DNA of 5,414 bases from Saprospiraceae bacterium (GCA_020436955.1 JAGQWW010000207.1:1-5414); one strand, 5' to 3'. Numbered from the stretch's first letter, positions 1 through 5,129 are shown. Numbers and translations: made by a program. Notes: generated by a model not told the origin, from the letters alone.

Positions 1-27
1 GGTTGGGGGGTGATAGGATTTTTGATG

Positions 28-49
28 TTTGGATCTTGATTTTTGATTT
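28..49 (+). repeat. 22-nt direct repeat, left copy
   Basis: TTTGGATCTTGATTTTTG followed by ATTT is identical to 5264-5285, more than 5.2 kb away and in the same orientation. A G-rich stretch (1-18) precedes it, as a G-rich tract precedes the right copy at some distance. It is probably a dispersed intergenic repeat. Confidence 0.7.
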
Positions 50-86
50 GATAATGCGATTTTTCGAGCACCGAAAACCCAAAGCC

Positions 87-467
87 TCATCCAAAAATCA
101 TTTCGGATTCCAGCCCACACTTGAAAGTAAAGACTGAAAAAACATGTCCGGTTTTCTCCCATTCCAATTTGCGGTAAGAAAGTTTGAACTTTTGTTTACG
201 TAATAGACAGTATCCTCCATCATGAATCGAATCCGGGATAATTGAATTGAGGGTTAAATGATTACCGTATTTTGTATAGGTACCATAGGTGTAACAAGTG
301 GGTTTCCCTTTAAAACTTGCAAAGAAGGTATTATCAGAAAAAAAGAAAATCTGGTAGATCGAATTACCTGGCTTGGTTTGATATAATCCAGTAATCGTGT
401 CTGGTCTGGTAGGTGACTTACAGGCAAAAATCCCGGTAATGAATAGAAGGAAAAGCAAGTTTTTCAT
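87..467 (-). CDS. Small lipoprotein, possible lipocalin-like beta-barrel
   Basis: A 126-aa protein of unknown function. Residues 1-15 form a Lys-led hydrophobic signal peptide ending in a lipobox (I-F-A-C, Cys16), so the mature protein is probably lipid-anchored in the envelope. The rest is rich in alternating aromatic and beta-branched residues: GLYQ at 27-30, YQIFFFSDNTFF at about 38-49, YGTY at 61-64 and LTLNS at 71-75. This suggests a small beta-barrel or lipocalin-like fold, which is inference. The pattern (F-x-F, NxTF, GTY, LxLNS) recurs in the same order in the neighbour at 589-999, so the two may be distant paralogues. Three mature cysteines (58, 87, 117) could form disulfides. The start is chosen because it begins the signal peptide. 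The leader is AT-rich without a Shine-Dalgarno. The TGATGAC/CGATA promoter of the genes to the right is absent here. Confidence 0.8.
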   Translation of the reverse strand: MKNLLFLLFITGIFACKSPTRPDTITGLYQTKPGNSIYQIFFFSDNTFFASFKGKPTCYTYGTYTKYGNHLTLNSIIPDSIHDGGYCLLRKQKFKLSYRKLEWEKTGHVFSVFTFKCGLESEMIFG

Positions 468-507
468 CTAAATAGCTTTTGAAGAGAAGAATCGTTACAT
501 TGGAAAT

Positions 508-517
508 AAGATGCAAT
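508..517 (-). promoter_or_regulatory. ATTGCATCTT decamer upstream of gene at 87-467
   Basis: ATTGCATCTT on the minus strand, 41 nt before the start codon. The same ten bases occur 26 nt before the start of the similar lipoprotein gene at 589-999. A shared upstream site or a trace of duplication is possible; ten bases is short evidence. Confidence 0.3.
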
Positions 518-588
518 CAGGAAACCTGGTGGTGGGTTAATATTCGAATCAGCGTTTTCTAAATACGCTTCTGACCGTTTTTGCCTTT

Positions 589-999
589 TTAATGTAAGTC
601 CTTTTTTCTAAGTGTCTCCCTGTCTGATATGTCGATGCAATATTCCTTTTGATCCCGATAGTTGAAATATACATAGCCGGTTTCTAAATCGATAAGGGTA
701 TTCTCTTCTATCAAAAATTTCTTCTCCCTAAAACGTTCGAATCTATACATGGTAGTAAAATTTGATATCTGAGAATTCAGCACGAGCGTGTCGTTCTCTA
801 CTTCATAGGTTCCATTTGATTGTGAGAATTCAATGGTTCCTCTGGCCAAATAAGAAAAGGTGCCGTTTTTATTAAAAGTAAATCGCCAGGAATTTCCCTT
901 ATAAGAATACGAGACATAATACCAGTCTGTAAGGACAGGGTTGCAGCAATTGCAAGAGGTAAAGAGTAGAATGATCGATAATATTGTAAGGTCTTTCAT
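589..999 (-). CDS. Small lipoprotein, lipocalin-like, similar to its downstream neighbour
   Basis: A 136-aa protein of unknown function. I place the start at the ATG at 999 because it opens a typical lipoprotein signal peptide (MKDLTILSIILLFTSC, Cys16). The frame is open further upstream to 1167, but that 56-residue extension would be read from a hairpin (1111-1145) and an 18-bp tandem repeat and would bury the signal peptide. After the lipidated Cys come two more cysteines (18 and 19), then a beta-rich body with WRFTFNKNGTFSY (38-50), NGTY (62-65) and DTLVLNS (70-76). These match the order F-x-F / NxTF / GTY / LxLNS in the gene at 87-467. It is separated from that gene by 121 nt and from the upstream gene by 228 nt, with no clear terminator. 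A lipocalin-like role is inference only. Confidence 0.8.
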   Translation of the reverse strand: MKDLTILSIILLFTSCNCCNPVLTDWYYVSYSYKGNSWRFTFNKNGTFSYLARGTIEFSQSNGTYEVENDTLVLNSQISNFTTMYRFERFREKKFLIEENTLIDLETGYVYFNYRDQKEYCIDISDRETLRKKDLH

Positions 1000-1024
1000 A
1001 GCACCAAGGTGTTTTAGTACTTGA

Positions 1025-1034
1025 AAGATGCAAT
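1025..1034 (-). promoter_or_regulatory. ATTGCATCTT decamer upstream of gene at 589-999
   Basis: Second copy of the decamer seen at 508-517, here 26 nt before the ATG at 999. Neither copy has a recognisable TANNTTTG box at the expected distance, so I do not assign it to the housekeeping promoter class. Confidence 0.3.
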
Positions 1035-1110
1035 GGTTGTGGTTTTTGGTGGAGGAAAAGAGGTGCAGACCTTCGAAATGTGCCTTACGTTGCGCAGGGT
1101 GTAAATGTAA

Positions 1111-1145
1111 ATTACGGCCTACGGGTACCACCCGTAAACCGTAAT
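1111..1145. repeat. Interrupted inverted repeat (hairpin) between two genes
   Basis: ATTACGG-CC-TACGGGT-ACC-ACCCGTA-AA-CCGTAAT: two 7-bp stems separated by a 2x2 internal loop, with a 3-nt loop. It lies 83 nt downstream of the stop at 1228. There is no T-run after it on either strand, so it is not a classical terminator, though it may protect or end the transcript. TACGTTGCGC at 1086-1095, just beside it, also occurs at the palindrome at 5188-5245. Confidence 0.7.
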
Positions 1146-1157
1146 CCAAAATTTCGA

Positions 1158-1228
1158 CTAATCCCATTCAATCCAATCCTCTAATCCCATTCAATCCTCC
1201 AATCCCATCCAATCCTCTAATCCCATTC
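1158..1228. repeat. 18-bp tandem repeat, about 3.7 units
   Basis: The plus strand repeats CTCTAATCCCATTCAATC at 1179-1196, CTCCAATCCCATCCAATC at 1197-1214 and a partial unit at 1215-1228, with a variant partial unit at 1158-1178. On the minus strand it is G-rich and begins at the stop codon of the gene at 1228-2355. Unit sequences differ by one to three bases. It looks like a simple intergenic repeat; no coding role is evident. Confidence 0.85.
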
Positions 1229-2355
1229 TAGTAGTCCTCGTATACATTCTGCCAGTCCTGGTTATTCACACTAGGGTCCATGTTAGGATTGTAAAAAGCA
1301 TCATCTGTTTGGATGGTTTCGCCCCAGGTATTCATATAGGTATTGTTGTAGCCGTCATCAACGGTCCAGGTAGTTCCATCGTATGGATTGGTTACATCGC
1401 GTGTGCCGTGAATACCGTTTACGTAATTTGATTGACCGGCATCGGTCATGGCACTGCGTCTTTGATAACTTGCCATACCACTATCTAAAGCATCGTTTGC
1501 GTATTGACTGTATTGGGCCTGGCTGTTGTAAAACGCTTGTTCTCTGGCTCGAAGATTATTTTGGAATTTTGCATTATTGGCTGCCAATTTCTGTCTCTCC
1601 GCATTATTCTGTGATTCGATGTACTGTCCATTCATTTGGATATTGGCCAAGGCGTATACTAAGGCCTTTTTAGATGCTTCAAATTGATTTGGATTGGCCA
1701 CCATTATCTGGCAATTGTATCCTGACATATTTCCATTTGGTGTCAGGGACCGTTGGAAGTGTACGATAATCATACCCTTCATACCTTGCTGGTTGGTAAA
1801 TTCAATGGATTTTACTGCAAATGAATTTTGCATCTGACCAATTTTATAATTGGTTGCATCCAGGCGCTGATTAAATGCTGCTATCTCAGGATGATTATTG
1901 ATAGCGCCCGGGTTTCCTCCCTGGCTTCTCATAGCTGGAATGATATCTTGCTGGATGACCTGATCAATACTGGTCAACATTCTCTGGTTGTCAAGAAAAT
2001 ATCCTCCTTGCTGGGATTGTACCATGGTGTTGCCTGGTCCTTTCCATGCGGGGCCTGAGATGTCCCAGTCAGCCGGAAGAGGCACCTGACCGATTATTGC
2101 ACCGGTTTTACTATCCCTCATAGGATGCATTTTGATGCCACCACCTTGTACATTGTCATTAGAAGTAAATCTGGATTGGCCCTGGTTGTTTCCGTTAAAG
2201 TCATTTTCGTAAGAATCCATGTCGTTTGAATTGTAGTCATCGTAATACTCTTCATCATATCCGTATCCTGCATCATCATAAGACTCGAAGTCTTCACAGG
2301 AAAAAATTGCGATTACAAGAAAAGTTGCGATTCCGATTAAAGATGAAATTTTCAT
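1228..2355 (-). CDS. Large lipoprotein paralogue with acidic linker and C-terminal domain
   Basis: A 375-aa lipoprotein of a family I cannot name. Residues 1-19 are a signal peptide with lipobox (I-F-S-C, Cys20). Residues 21-73 are a low-complexity linker rich in Asp, Glu, Tyr and Asn; acidic residues directly after the Cys (CEDFESYDD) recall lipoprotein surface-export signals of Bacteroidota, so surface exposure is possible. The core (about 76-246) is shared with the two upstream paralogues: TGAIIGQVPLPADW (84-97), GPGNTMVQ (106-113), a helix with IIPAMRSQGG, VKSIEF (181-186), KGMIIVHF (193-200) and KKALVYALANI (229-239). A Gln/Asn/Ala-rich helical stretch follows (246-285). The C-terminal domain (about 300-370) carries NPYDGTTWTVDDGYNNTYMN, WGE, TDD, YNPN and W368. 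It is the longest of the three paralogues. It has its own promoter-like element at 2400-2430, and the stop codon abuts a tandem repeat. Confidence 0.88.
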   Translation of the reverse strand: MKISSLIGIATFLVIAIFSCEDFESYDDAGYGYDEEYYDDYNSNDMDSYENDFNGNNQGQSRFTSNDNVQGGGIKMHPMRDSKTGAIIGQVPLPADWDISGPAWKGPGNTMVQSQQGGYFLDNQRMLTSIDQVIQQDIIPAMRSQGGNPGAINNHPEIAAFNQRLDATNYKIGQMQNSFAVKSIEFTNQQGMKGMIIVHFQRSLTPNGNMSGYNCQIMVANPNQFEASKKALVYALANIQMNGQYIESQNNAERQKLAANNAKFQNNLRAREQAFYNSQAQYSQYANDALDSGMASYQRRSAMTDAGQSNYVNGIHGTRDVTNPYDGTTWTVDDGYNNTYMNTWGETIQTDDAFYNPNMDPSVNNQDWQNVYEDY

Positions 2356-2399
2356 GATGTTGTATTTTTTAAAAGTTTAAAATCTGATTGATTACACTT

Positions 2400-2430
2400 C
2401 TTTATCGCGGGGGTAAGAAAAAGGTCATCA
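2400..2430 (-). promoter_or_regulatory. TGATGACC/CGATAAAG promoter-like element, gene at 1228-2355
   Basis: The minus strand reads TGATGACC, 15 nt, CGATAAAG, then three bases and TGTAAT. The downstream box ends 45 nt before the ATG. The spacer is C-rich (TTACCCCCG) and unlike the other three spacers, which shows that the conservation lies in the boxes and their distance rather than in a recently copied stretch. Confidence 0.77.
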
Positions 2431-2442
2431 TGATTTTTCAAC

Positions 2443-2457
2443 TTTTTTTTAAAAAAA
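2443..2457 (-). promoter_or_regulatory. A/T tract upstream of the promoter-like element (UP-like)
   Basis: Eight T followed by seven A on the plus strand, 12 nt upstream of the TGATGACC box. A very similar tract with the same following bases (ATTAT..AAG) lies upstream of the element at 4523-4553. It may act as an UP element or a curved-DNA site; this is inference from composition and position. Confidence 0.4.
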
Positions 2458-2500
2458 TTATAAGATGTTGATATTTAGGTGGTTAGTGGCGAATTTTAAA

Positions 2501-2541
2501 AAGAAAAGAGGCTGGATTCAGTGAGTCCAGCCTCTTTTCTT
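2501..2541 (-). terminator. Intrinsic terminator after gene at 2551-3513
   Basis: A perfect 16-bp inverted repeat (2501-2516 with 2526-2541, loop 9 nt) built on GAGGCTGGA/TCCAGCCTC, with the descending arm TTTTCTT followed by TTTAAAA on the minus strand. It begins 10 nt after the stop codon. The outer A/T pairs would let it work partly in both directions, but no plus-strand gene needs it. Confidence 0.85.
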
Positions 2542-2550
2542 CCTTATTTT

Positions 2551-3513
2551 TTAAAAATCATTTTTGGGCAATCCATAATCTTCTACTTTGTTTTTGTCTT
2601 CATCATAGAAGTAGTCAAAATCATCAAGGATCCAACCACTATCATCTGTATAATCGAGGGTATCAATTAATTCAGTTGTTTTGGTGCACTCTAAGTCTTT
2701 ATACTTCAACCAATTTTCTTTGGCTTTTTCCCAATAATCTTCATAATCTGGTTGGTCCCTAGTTAAATCATCTTCGTTGTCTATCCAGGAATCAATTGCA
2801 TACTGGACCAATGGATTCTTCCTGTACTTATAATAATAAATGTAGGAATCACTGTACCGAATATTTGAGAGACCGAAAATCAAGTCCTTTTTAGATTGTT
2901 CAAAACGATCAGGATTAGCTTCCAAAACGTGCAGGCTATAGTTGGATTTATTACCATAAGGACTCAGGTATCTGGTAAAATGTACTATAACCAAACCCTT
3001 GATATTATCTGAAACAGTGAACTCAATAGTTTTCACTTCGAAAGTAGTTCGGAATGAGGTTTCAGGTTTCATTTTTTCAAAGCTGCATTTATTAAATGAA
3101 GCTATCTCCGGGGCCGGTGTAATAAGACCCGGTATTCCTCCCTGCTCTTTTATCGCAGGAAGAAGGTCTTCGGCAATAATTTGGTCTATATCAATTACTT
3201 TTCTTTGTTTATCCAGGAATTCACTTCCTTCTTGCGCTTGCACTACGGTATTGCCCGGTCCGTACCAAATGTCCTTTGAAACATCCCAATCAGAGGGAAG
3301 AGGAATTTCCCCTAATACTATTCCTGATTTTATATCAGTAACGGTATGCAATTTTAGGGTATTGATAGCTTGGGCTTTTGTAGAAGCTGGCTCCGGTTGA
3401 ACATGGGTATTGCCAGCCTTTTCCTCTTCAAAAGAGGAAAGTCCTTTGAATCCGAAGGAAAAAATTGCCATGTAAAAAATGATTCCGATGGAGATAAAAT
3501 TTAGAAGTCTCAT
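2551..3513 (-). CDS. Secreted/anchored paralogue with lipobox Cys replaced by Phe
   Basis: A 320-aa protein of the same unnamed family as its neighbours. The start is the ATG at 3513, which aligns its signal sequence with both paralogues. The frame is open to an ATG at 3582, but that codon lies inside the conserved TGATGAC promoter box. The N-terminus reads ...MAIFSFGFKG..., and Phe20 sits exactly where both paralogues have the lipidated Cys20. The protein is therefore probably not a lipoprotein but cleaved by signal peptidase I or kept as an N-terminal anchor. The core has SGIVLGEIPLPSDW (63-76), GPGNTVVQ (85-92), KTIEF (161-165), KGLVIVHF (172-179) and KKDLIFGLSNI (208-218). The tail (about 240-320) is very acidic and aromatic. 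Its DDSGWILDDFDYFYDED segment may be an eroded version of the C-terminal domain of the gene at 1228-2355. It is bounded by its own promoter element (3554-3584) and terminator (2501-2541). Confidence 0.87.
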   Translation of the reverse strand: MRLLNFISIGIIFYMAIFSFGFKGLSSFEEEKAGNTHVQPEPASTKAQAINTLKLHTVTDIKSGIVLGEIPLPSDWDVSKDIWYGPGNTVVQAQEGSEFLDKQRKVIDIDQIIAEDLLPAIKEQGGIPGLITPAPEIASFNKCSFEKMKPETSFRTTFEVKTIEFTVSDNIKGLVIVHFTRYLSPYGNKSNYSLHVLEANPDRFEQSKKDLIFGLSNIRYSDSYIYYYKYRKNPLVQYAIDSWIDNEDDLTRDQPDYEDYWEKAKENWLKYKDLECTKTTELIDTLDYTDDSGWILDDFDYFYDEDKNKVEDYGLPKNDF

Positions 3514-3553
3514 GATTTTATTTTTTATTGTTTTTAAGCGGATGAATACATTC

Positions 3554-3584
3554 CTATATCGCTTGAAAGCGTGAAAAGTCATCA
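3554..3584 (-). promoter_or_regulatory. TGATGACT/CGATATAG promoter-like element, gene at 2551-3513
   Basis: The minus strand reads TGATGACT, 15 nt, CGATATAG, then three bases and TGTATT. The downstream box ends 41 nt before the chosen start. The ATG inside the first box (3582) opens the same reading frame, but it falls within an element conserved before three other genes, which argues against its use as a start. The spacer carries a short palindrome CGCTT-TC-AAGCG (3560-3571) that overlaps the second box. Confidence 0.77.
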
Positions 3585-3638
3585 GGGAAAGTCAGTTTTT
3601 TAGGTTTTAGGCTATGTTTGTTCGAGCATCAATTAGGC

Positions 3639-3672
3639 AAAAAAAATGGCCCCTTTTTAAAAAAGGAGCCAT
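3639..3672 (-). terminator. Intrinsic terminator after gene at 3738-4481
   Basis: On the minus strand the stem pairs ATGGC-x-CCTTTTT with AAAAAGG-x-GCCAT (one mismatch, very small loop) and runs straight into eight T. It sits 66 nt after the stop codon and ends transcription before the element at 3554-3584. Confidence 0.85.
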
Positions 3673-3737
3673 GGATTTCCAAAATTATTTACCCGATTTG
3701 AATGCAGTTTTTTGGAGTTATCGATTGGTGTAAATTA

Positions 3738-4481
3738 TCATCTATTGGAAGCCAATTGCTGCTTTTGCATGCGGTTAAGTGCTTCAATAAATTGGGGGTT
3801 GTATTGGATATGAGAGACTGCGTACAACAGTCCTTGTTTGTTTTCCTGGTAAAAGTTTCGGTCGCCTTCCATGCCCTGCGCATAAATCTGGGTCGTGGTA
3901 CCGGATCTGGATTGCGATGCGATGTGATGGAGGATAATGATCCCTTTGATGCCATTATTATCTTCAAACTCGATTCCTTTCACAGTAACGATGTTTTGGG
4001 TTGGTTCAGGCGTCCAGATTTTACTTCTGTAGTTCTTTTCAAATTCTTCGATAAAAGAATAGCGTTCCACATTGACAATCCTGTTGCCGGCTGCTTGCAT
4101 TTGAGGAATCAATTGTGTCTTGATGAAATCATCTGCTGACATGCCGTTTTGAAGCGTCTGGCCCTGGAATTCCTGGATTTTTGTATTGCCCGGTGCTCCC
4201 CAGGAGTCCCCGTTTTCGGTCCAATTATTAGGTATGGGGATCTTGCAAATTATCATACCTGATTGTGGGTCTTTTATAGTTGCCATTTTTACCGGTCCTC
4301 CATTTTGCTGATTTTTTACCGGACGTGCAAATTGTGCGGTTGTACCCTGCATCGAAGTATTGGCTGAAGCCAAAAGTCCAAAGTTTTCTGTAGTTGGTGT
4401 ATTGGTTTCTACGCGATTGGCGCAAGAAGAAATGGTACAAAGTAGGATAGCTGCTGCGAAGATTAAAGATGTAAGTTTCAT
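3738..4481 (-). CDS. Short lipoprotein paralogue (core domain only)
   Basis: A 247-aa lipoprotein of the same unnamed family. Residues 1-19 form a signal peptide with lipobox (I-S-S-C, Cys20). A Thr/Asn/Gln-rich linker (21-62) then leads to the core: KMATIKDPQSGMIICKIPIP (65-84) followed by NNW, APGNTKIQ (96-103), VKGIEF (167-172), KGIIILHH (179-186) and KQGLLYAVSHIQYNPQFIE (215-233). It ends about 15 residues after the core (QKQQLASNR), at the point where the 375-aa paralogue continues into its helical stretch and C-terminal domain. It therefore looks like the minimal form of the family. The start is fixed by the signal peptide and by the promoter-like element 42 nt upstream (4523-4553). A strong terminator with a T8 tail follows (3639-3672). 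Function is unknown. Confidence 0.88.
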   Translation of the reverse strand: MKLTSLIFAAAILLCTISSCANRVETNTPTTENFGLLASANTSMQGTTAQFARPVKNQQNGGPVKMATIKDPQSGMIICKIPIPNNWTENGDSWGAPGNTKIQEFQGQTLQNGMSADDFIKTQLIPQMQAAGNRIVNVERYSFIEEFEKNYRSKIWTPEPTQNIVTVKGIEFEDNNGIKGIIILHHIASQSRSGTTTQIYAQGMEGDRNFYQENKQGLLYAVSHIQYNPQFIEALNRMQKQQLASNR

Positions 4482-4522
4482 GATTATAGGTTTTGTAGTT
4501 TTTAATAATTTGAATTACAAAC

Positions 4523-4553
4523 CTTTATCGCAGCACCTTTTAAAAGGTCATCA
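4523..4553 (-). promoter_or_regulatory. TGATGACC/CGATAAAG promoter-like element, gene at 3738-4481
   Basis: The minus strand reads TGATGACC, 15 nt, CGATAAAG, then three bases and TGTAAT. The downstream box ends 42 nt before the ATG. A perfect 14-bp palindrome, ACCTTTTAAAAGGT (4535-4548), overlaps the first box and part of the spacer, so it could be an operator or simply extend the A/T-rich spacer. A long A/T tract lies just upstream (4562-4575). Confidence 0.78.
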
Positions 4554-4561
4554 GGGTTTTC

Positions 4562-4575
4562 TTTTTTTTTAAAAA
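4562..4575 (-). promoter_or_regulatory. A/T tract upstream of the promoter-like element (UP-like)
   Basis: Nine T followed by five A on the plus strand, 8 nt upstream of the TGATGACC box of the gene at 3738-4481. It parallels the tract at 2443-2457 in sequence and place, so the two upstream regions appear to derive from a common ancestor or share a functional need. Confidence 0.4.
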
Positions 4576-4594
4576 TTATTTCAAGGGTATCCCT

Positions 4595-4634
4595 AAAAAG
4601 GCAGGAGCTGACTCAATAATGAGTCAGCTCCTGC
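4595..4634 (-). terminator. Intrinsic terminator after gene at 4687-5061
   Basis: A perfect 15-bp stem (4601-4615 with 4620-4634) closes a 4-nt loop and is followed on the minus strand, after one C, by TTTTT. It lies about 50 nt after the stop codon and before the next promoter-like element, so this gene should be transcribed alone. Confidence 0.85.
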
Positions 4635-4686
4635 TATTGCTAAATGTCCCTACATGCGGAAGTGCAATTGGGAGTTGAAATTACCC

Positions 4687-5061
4687 CTAGGGTGTTTCAG
4701 TTGGTGTATTCACCATATCAAAAGTAGTATCGTCCTGGTTGGATTGGAAGAAGAACAAATCTGTGAATTCAAATCCCAGTTCCTTCACTTGTGTTGTAAG
4801 CAATTTTTTGAGTTCCCATTCCCTGGCATCCATGGTCTTTTGGTCTTCCGGCAAATAATGCAAGCCATCGGTTTTCGCATCTTCCAACAACAAGTATTCA
4901 CTAAACTCAGGACTGGCCTGGATGGCAAAAAGCTGTTGCAATTTAACCGTATCAATTGCTGGCAAAGGAGGGTTTGGCTGATGGGTTTCCATGTTTTGTT
5001 GGTTGTAGGAGGCGATTAAATAGATAACCAGCCCAAGGATATAGAAAAATTGATTTTTCAT
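4687..5061 (-). CDS. Small membrane-anchored or secreted protein under the shared promoter
   Basis: A 124-aa protein that I do not recognise. Residues 5-18 are strongly hydrophobic (FFYILGLVIYLIAS), giving one signal sequence or membrane anchor. The sequence LIAS-Y19 has the form of a lipobox whose Cys is Tyr; the codon is TAC, one transition from TGC. A Pro/Gln/Asn-rich stretch (20-35) leads to a mostly helical, charged body (39-97) with QQLFAIQAS, EYLLLED and AREWELKKLLTTQVKEL. An aromatic patch (FTDLFFFQSN) and a Thr/Pro tail close it. It lacks the core motifs of the three downstream paralogues but shares their promoter-like element (5098-5128) and has its own terminator (4600-4634). It is thus probably a fourth member of the same regulon rather than of the same protein family. 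Confidence 0.8.
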   Translation of the reverse strand: MKNQFFYILGLVIYLIASYNQQNMETHQPNPPLPAIDTVKLQQLFAIQASPEFSEYLLLEDAKTDGLHYLPEDQKTMDAREWELKKLLTTQVKELGFEFTDLFFFQSNQDDTTFDMVNTPTETP

Positions 5062-5097
5062 GACAAATAGATTTTAAGATGGATGTTGTTTTCCATC

Positions 5098-5128
5098 CTA
5101 TATCGTATTTGTGTGGGAAAGGTCATCA
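5098..5128 (-). promoter_or_regulatory. TGATGACC/CGATATAG promoter-like element, gene at 4687-5061
   Basis: On the minus strand this reads TGATGACC, 15 nt, CGATATAG. The downstream box ends 37 nt before the start codon. It is one of four copies with identical spacing in the window and matches the others in both boxes, including the CCTTT run after the first. Box spacing resembles an ECF-sigma -35/-10 pair. This copy alone lacks the A/T tract upstream, where a G-rich tract lies instead, and the TGTA(A/T)T seen downstream of the other three. Assignment as a promoter is inference from position and conservation. Confidence 0.75.
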
Positions 5129-5129
5129 A

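Noticed and set aside
551..569. Hairpin AGCGT...ACGCT after the gene at 589-999
   Set aside because: Only five base pairs and no T-run on the minus strand; too weak to call a terminator.
1158..1228. Tandem repeat as a CRISPR array
   Set aside because: Units of 18 bp are directly adjacent with no spacers, and there is no cas gene.
1383..1673. Plus-strand open frame of 96 codons
   Set aside because: It lies antisense within the 375-aa lipoprotein gene, has no signal or family resemblance, and its Cys/His/Arg/Trp-rich composition is typical of a shadow frame.
2999..3400. Plus-strand open frame of 133 codons
   Set aside because: Antisense to the conserved core of the 320-aa paralogue; no supporting start region.
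3702..4139. Plus-strand open frame of 145 codons and a minus-strand frame at 3689-3967
   Set aside because: Both overlap the 247-aa lipoprotein gene, which has a clear signal peptide, paralogues, promoter-like element and terminator.
4654..5019. Plus-strand open frame of 121 codons
   Set aside because: Antisense to the 124-aa gene and starting close to the terminator hairpin; the minus-strand frame has the promoter-like element and signal sequence.
87..5061. Contractile injection, toxin-immunity or phage-defence system
   Set aside because: No enzyme, nuclease, toxin or immunity motif is visible in any product; all are small envelope-type proteins without catalytic signatures.
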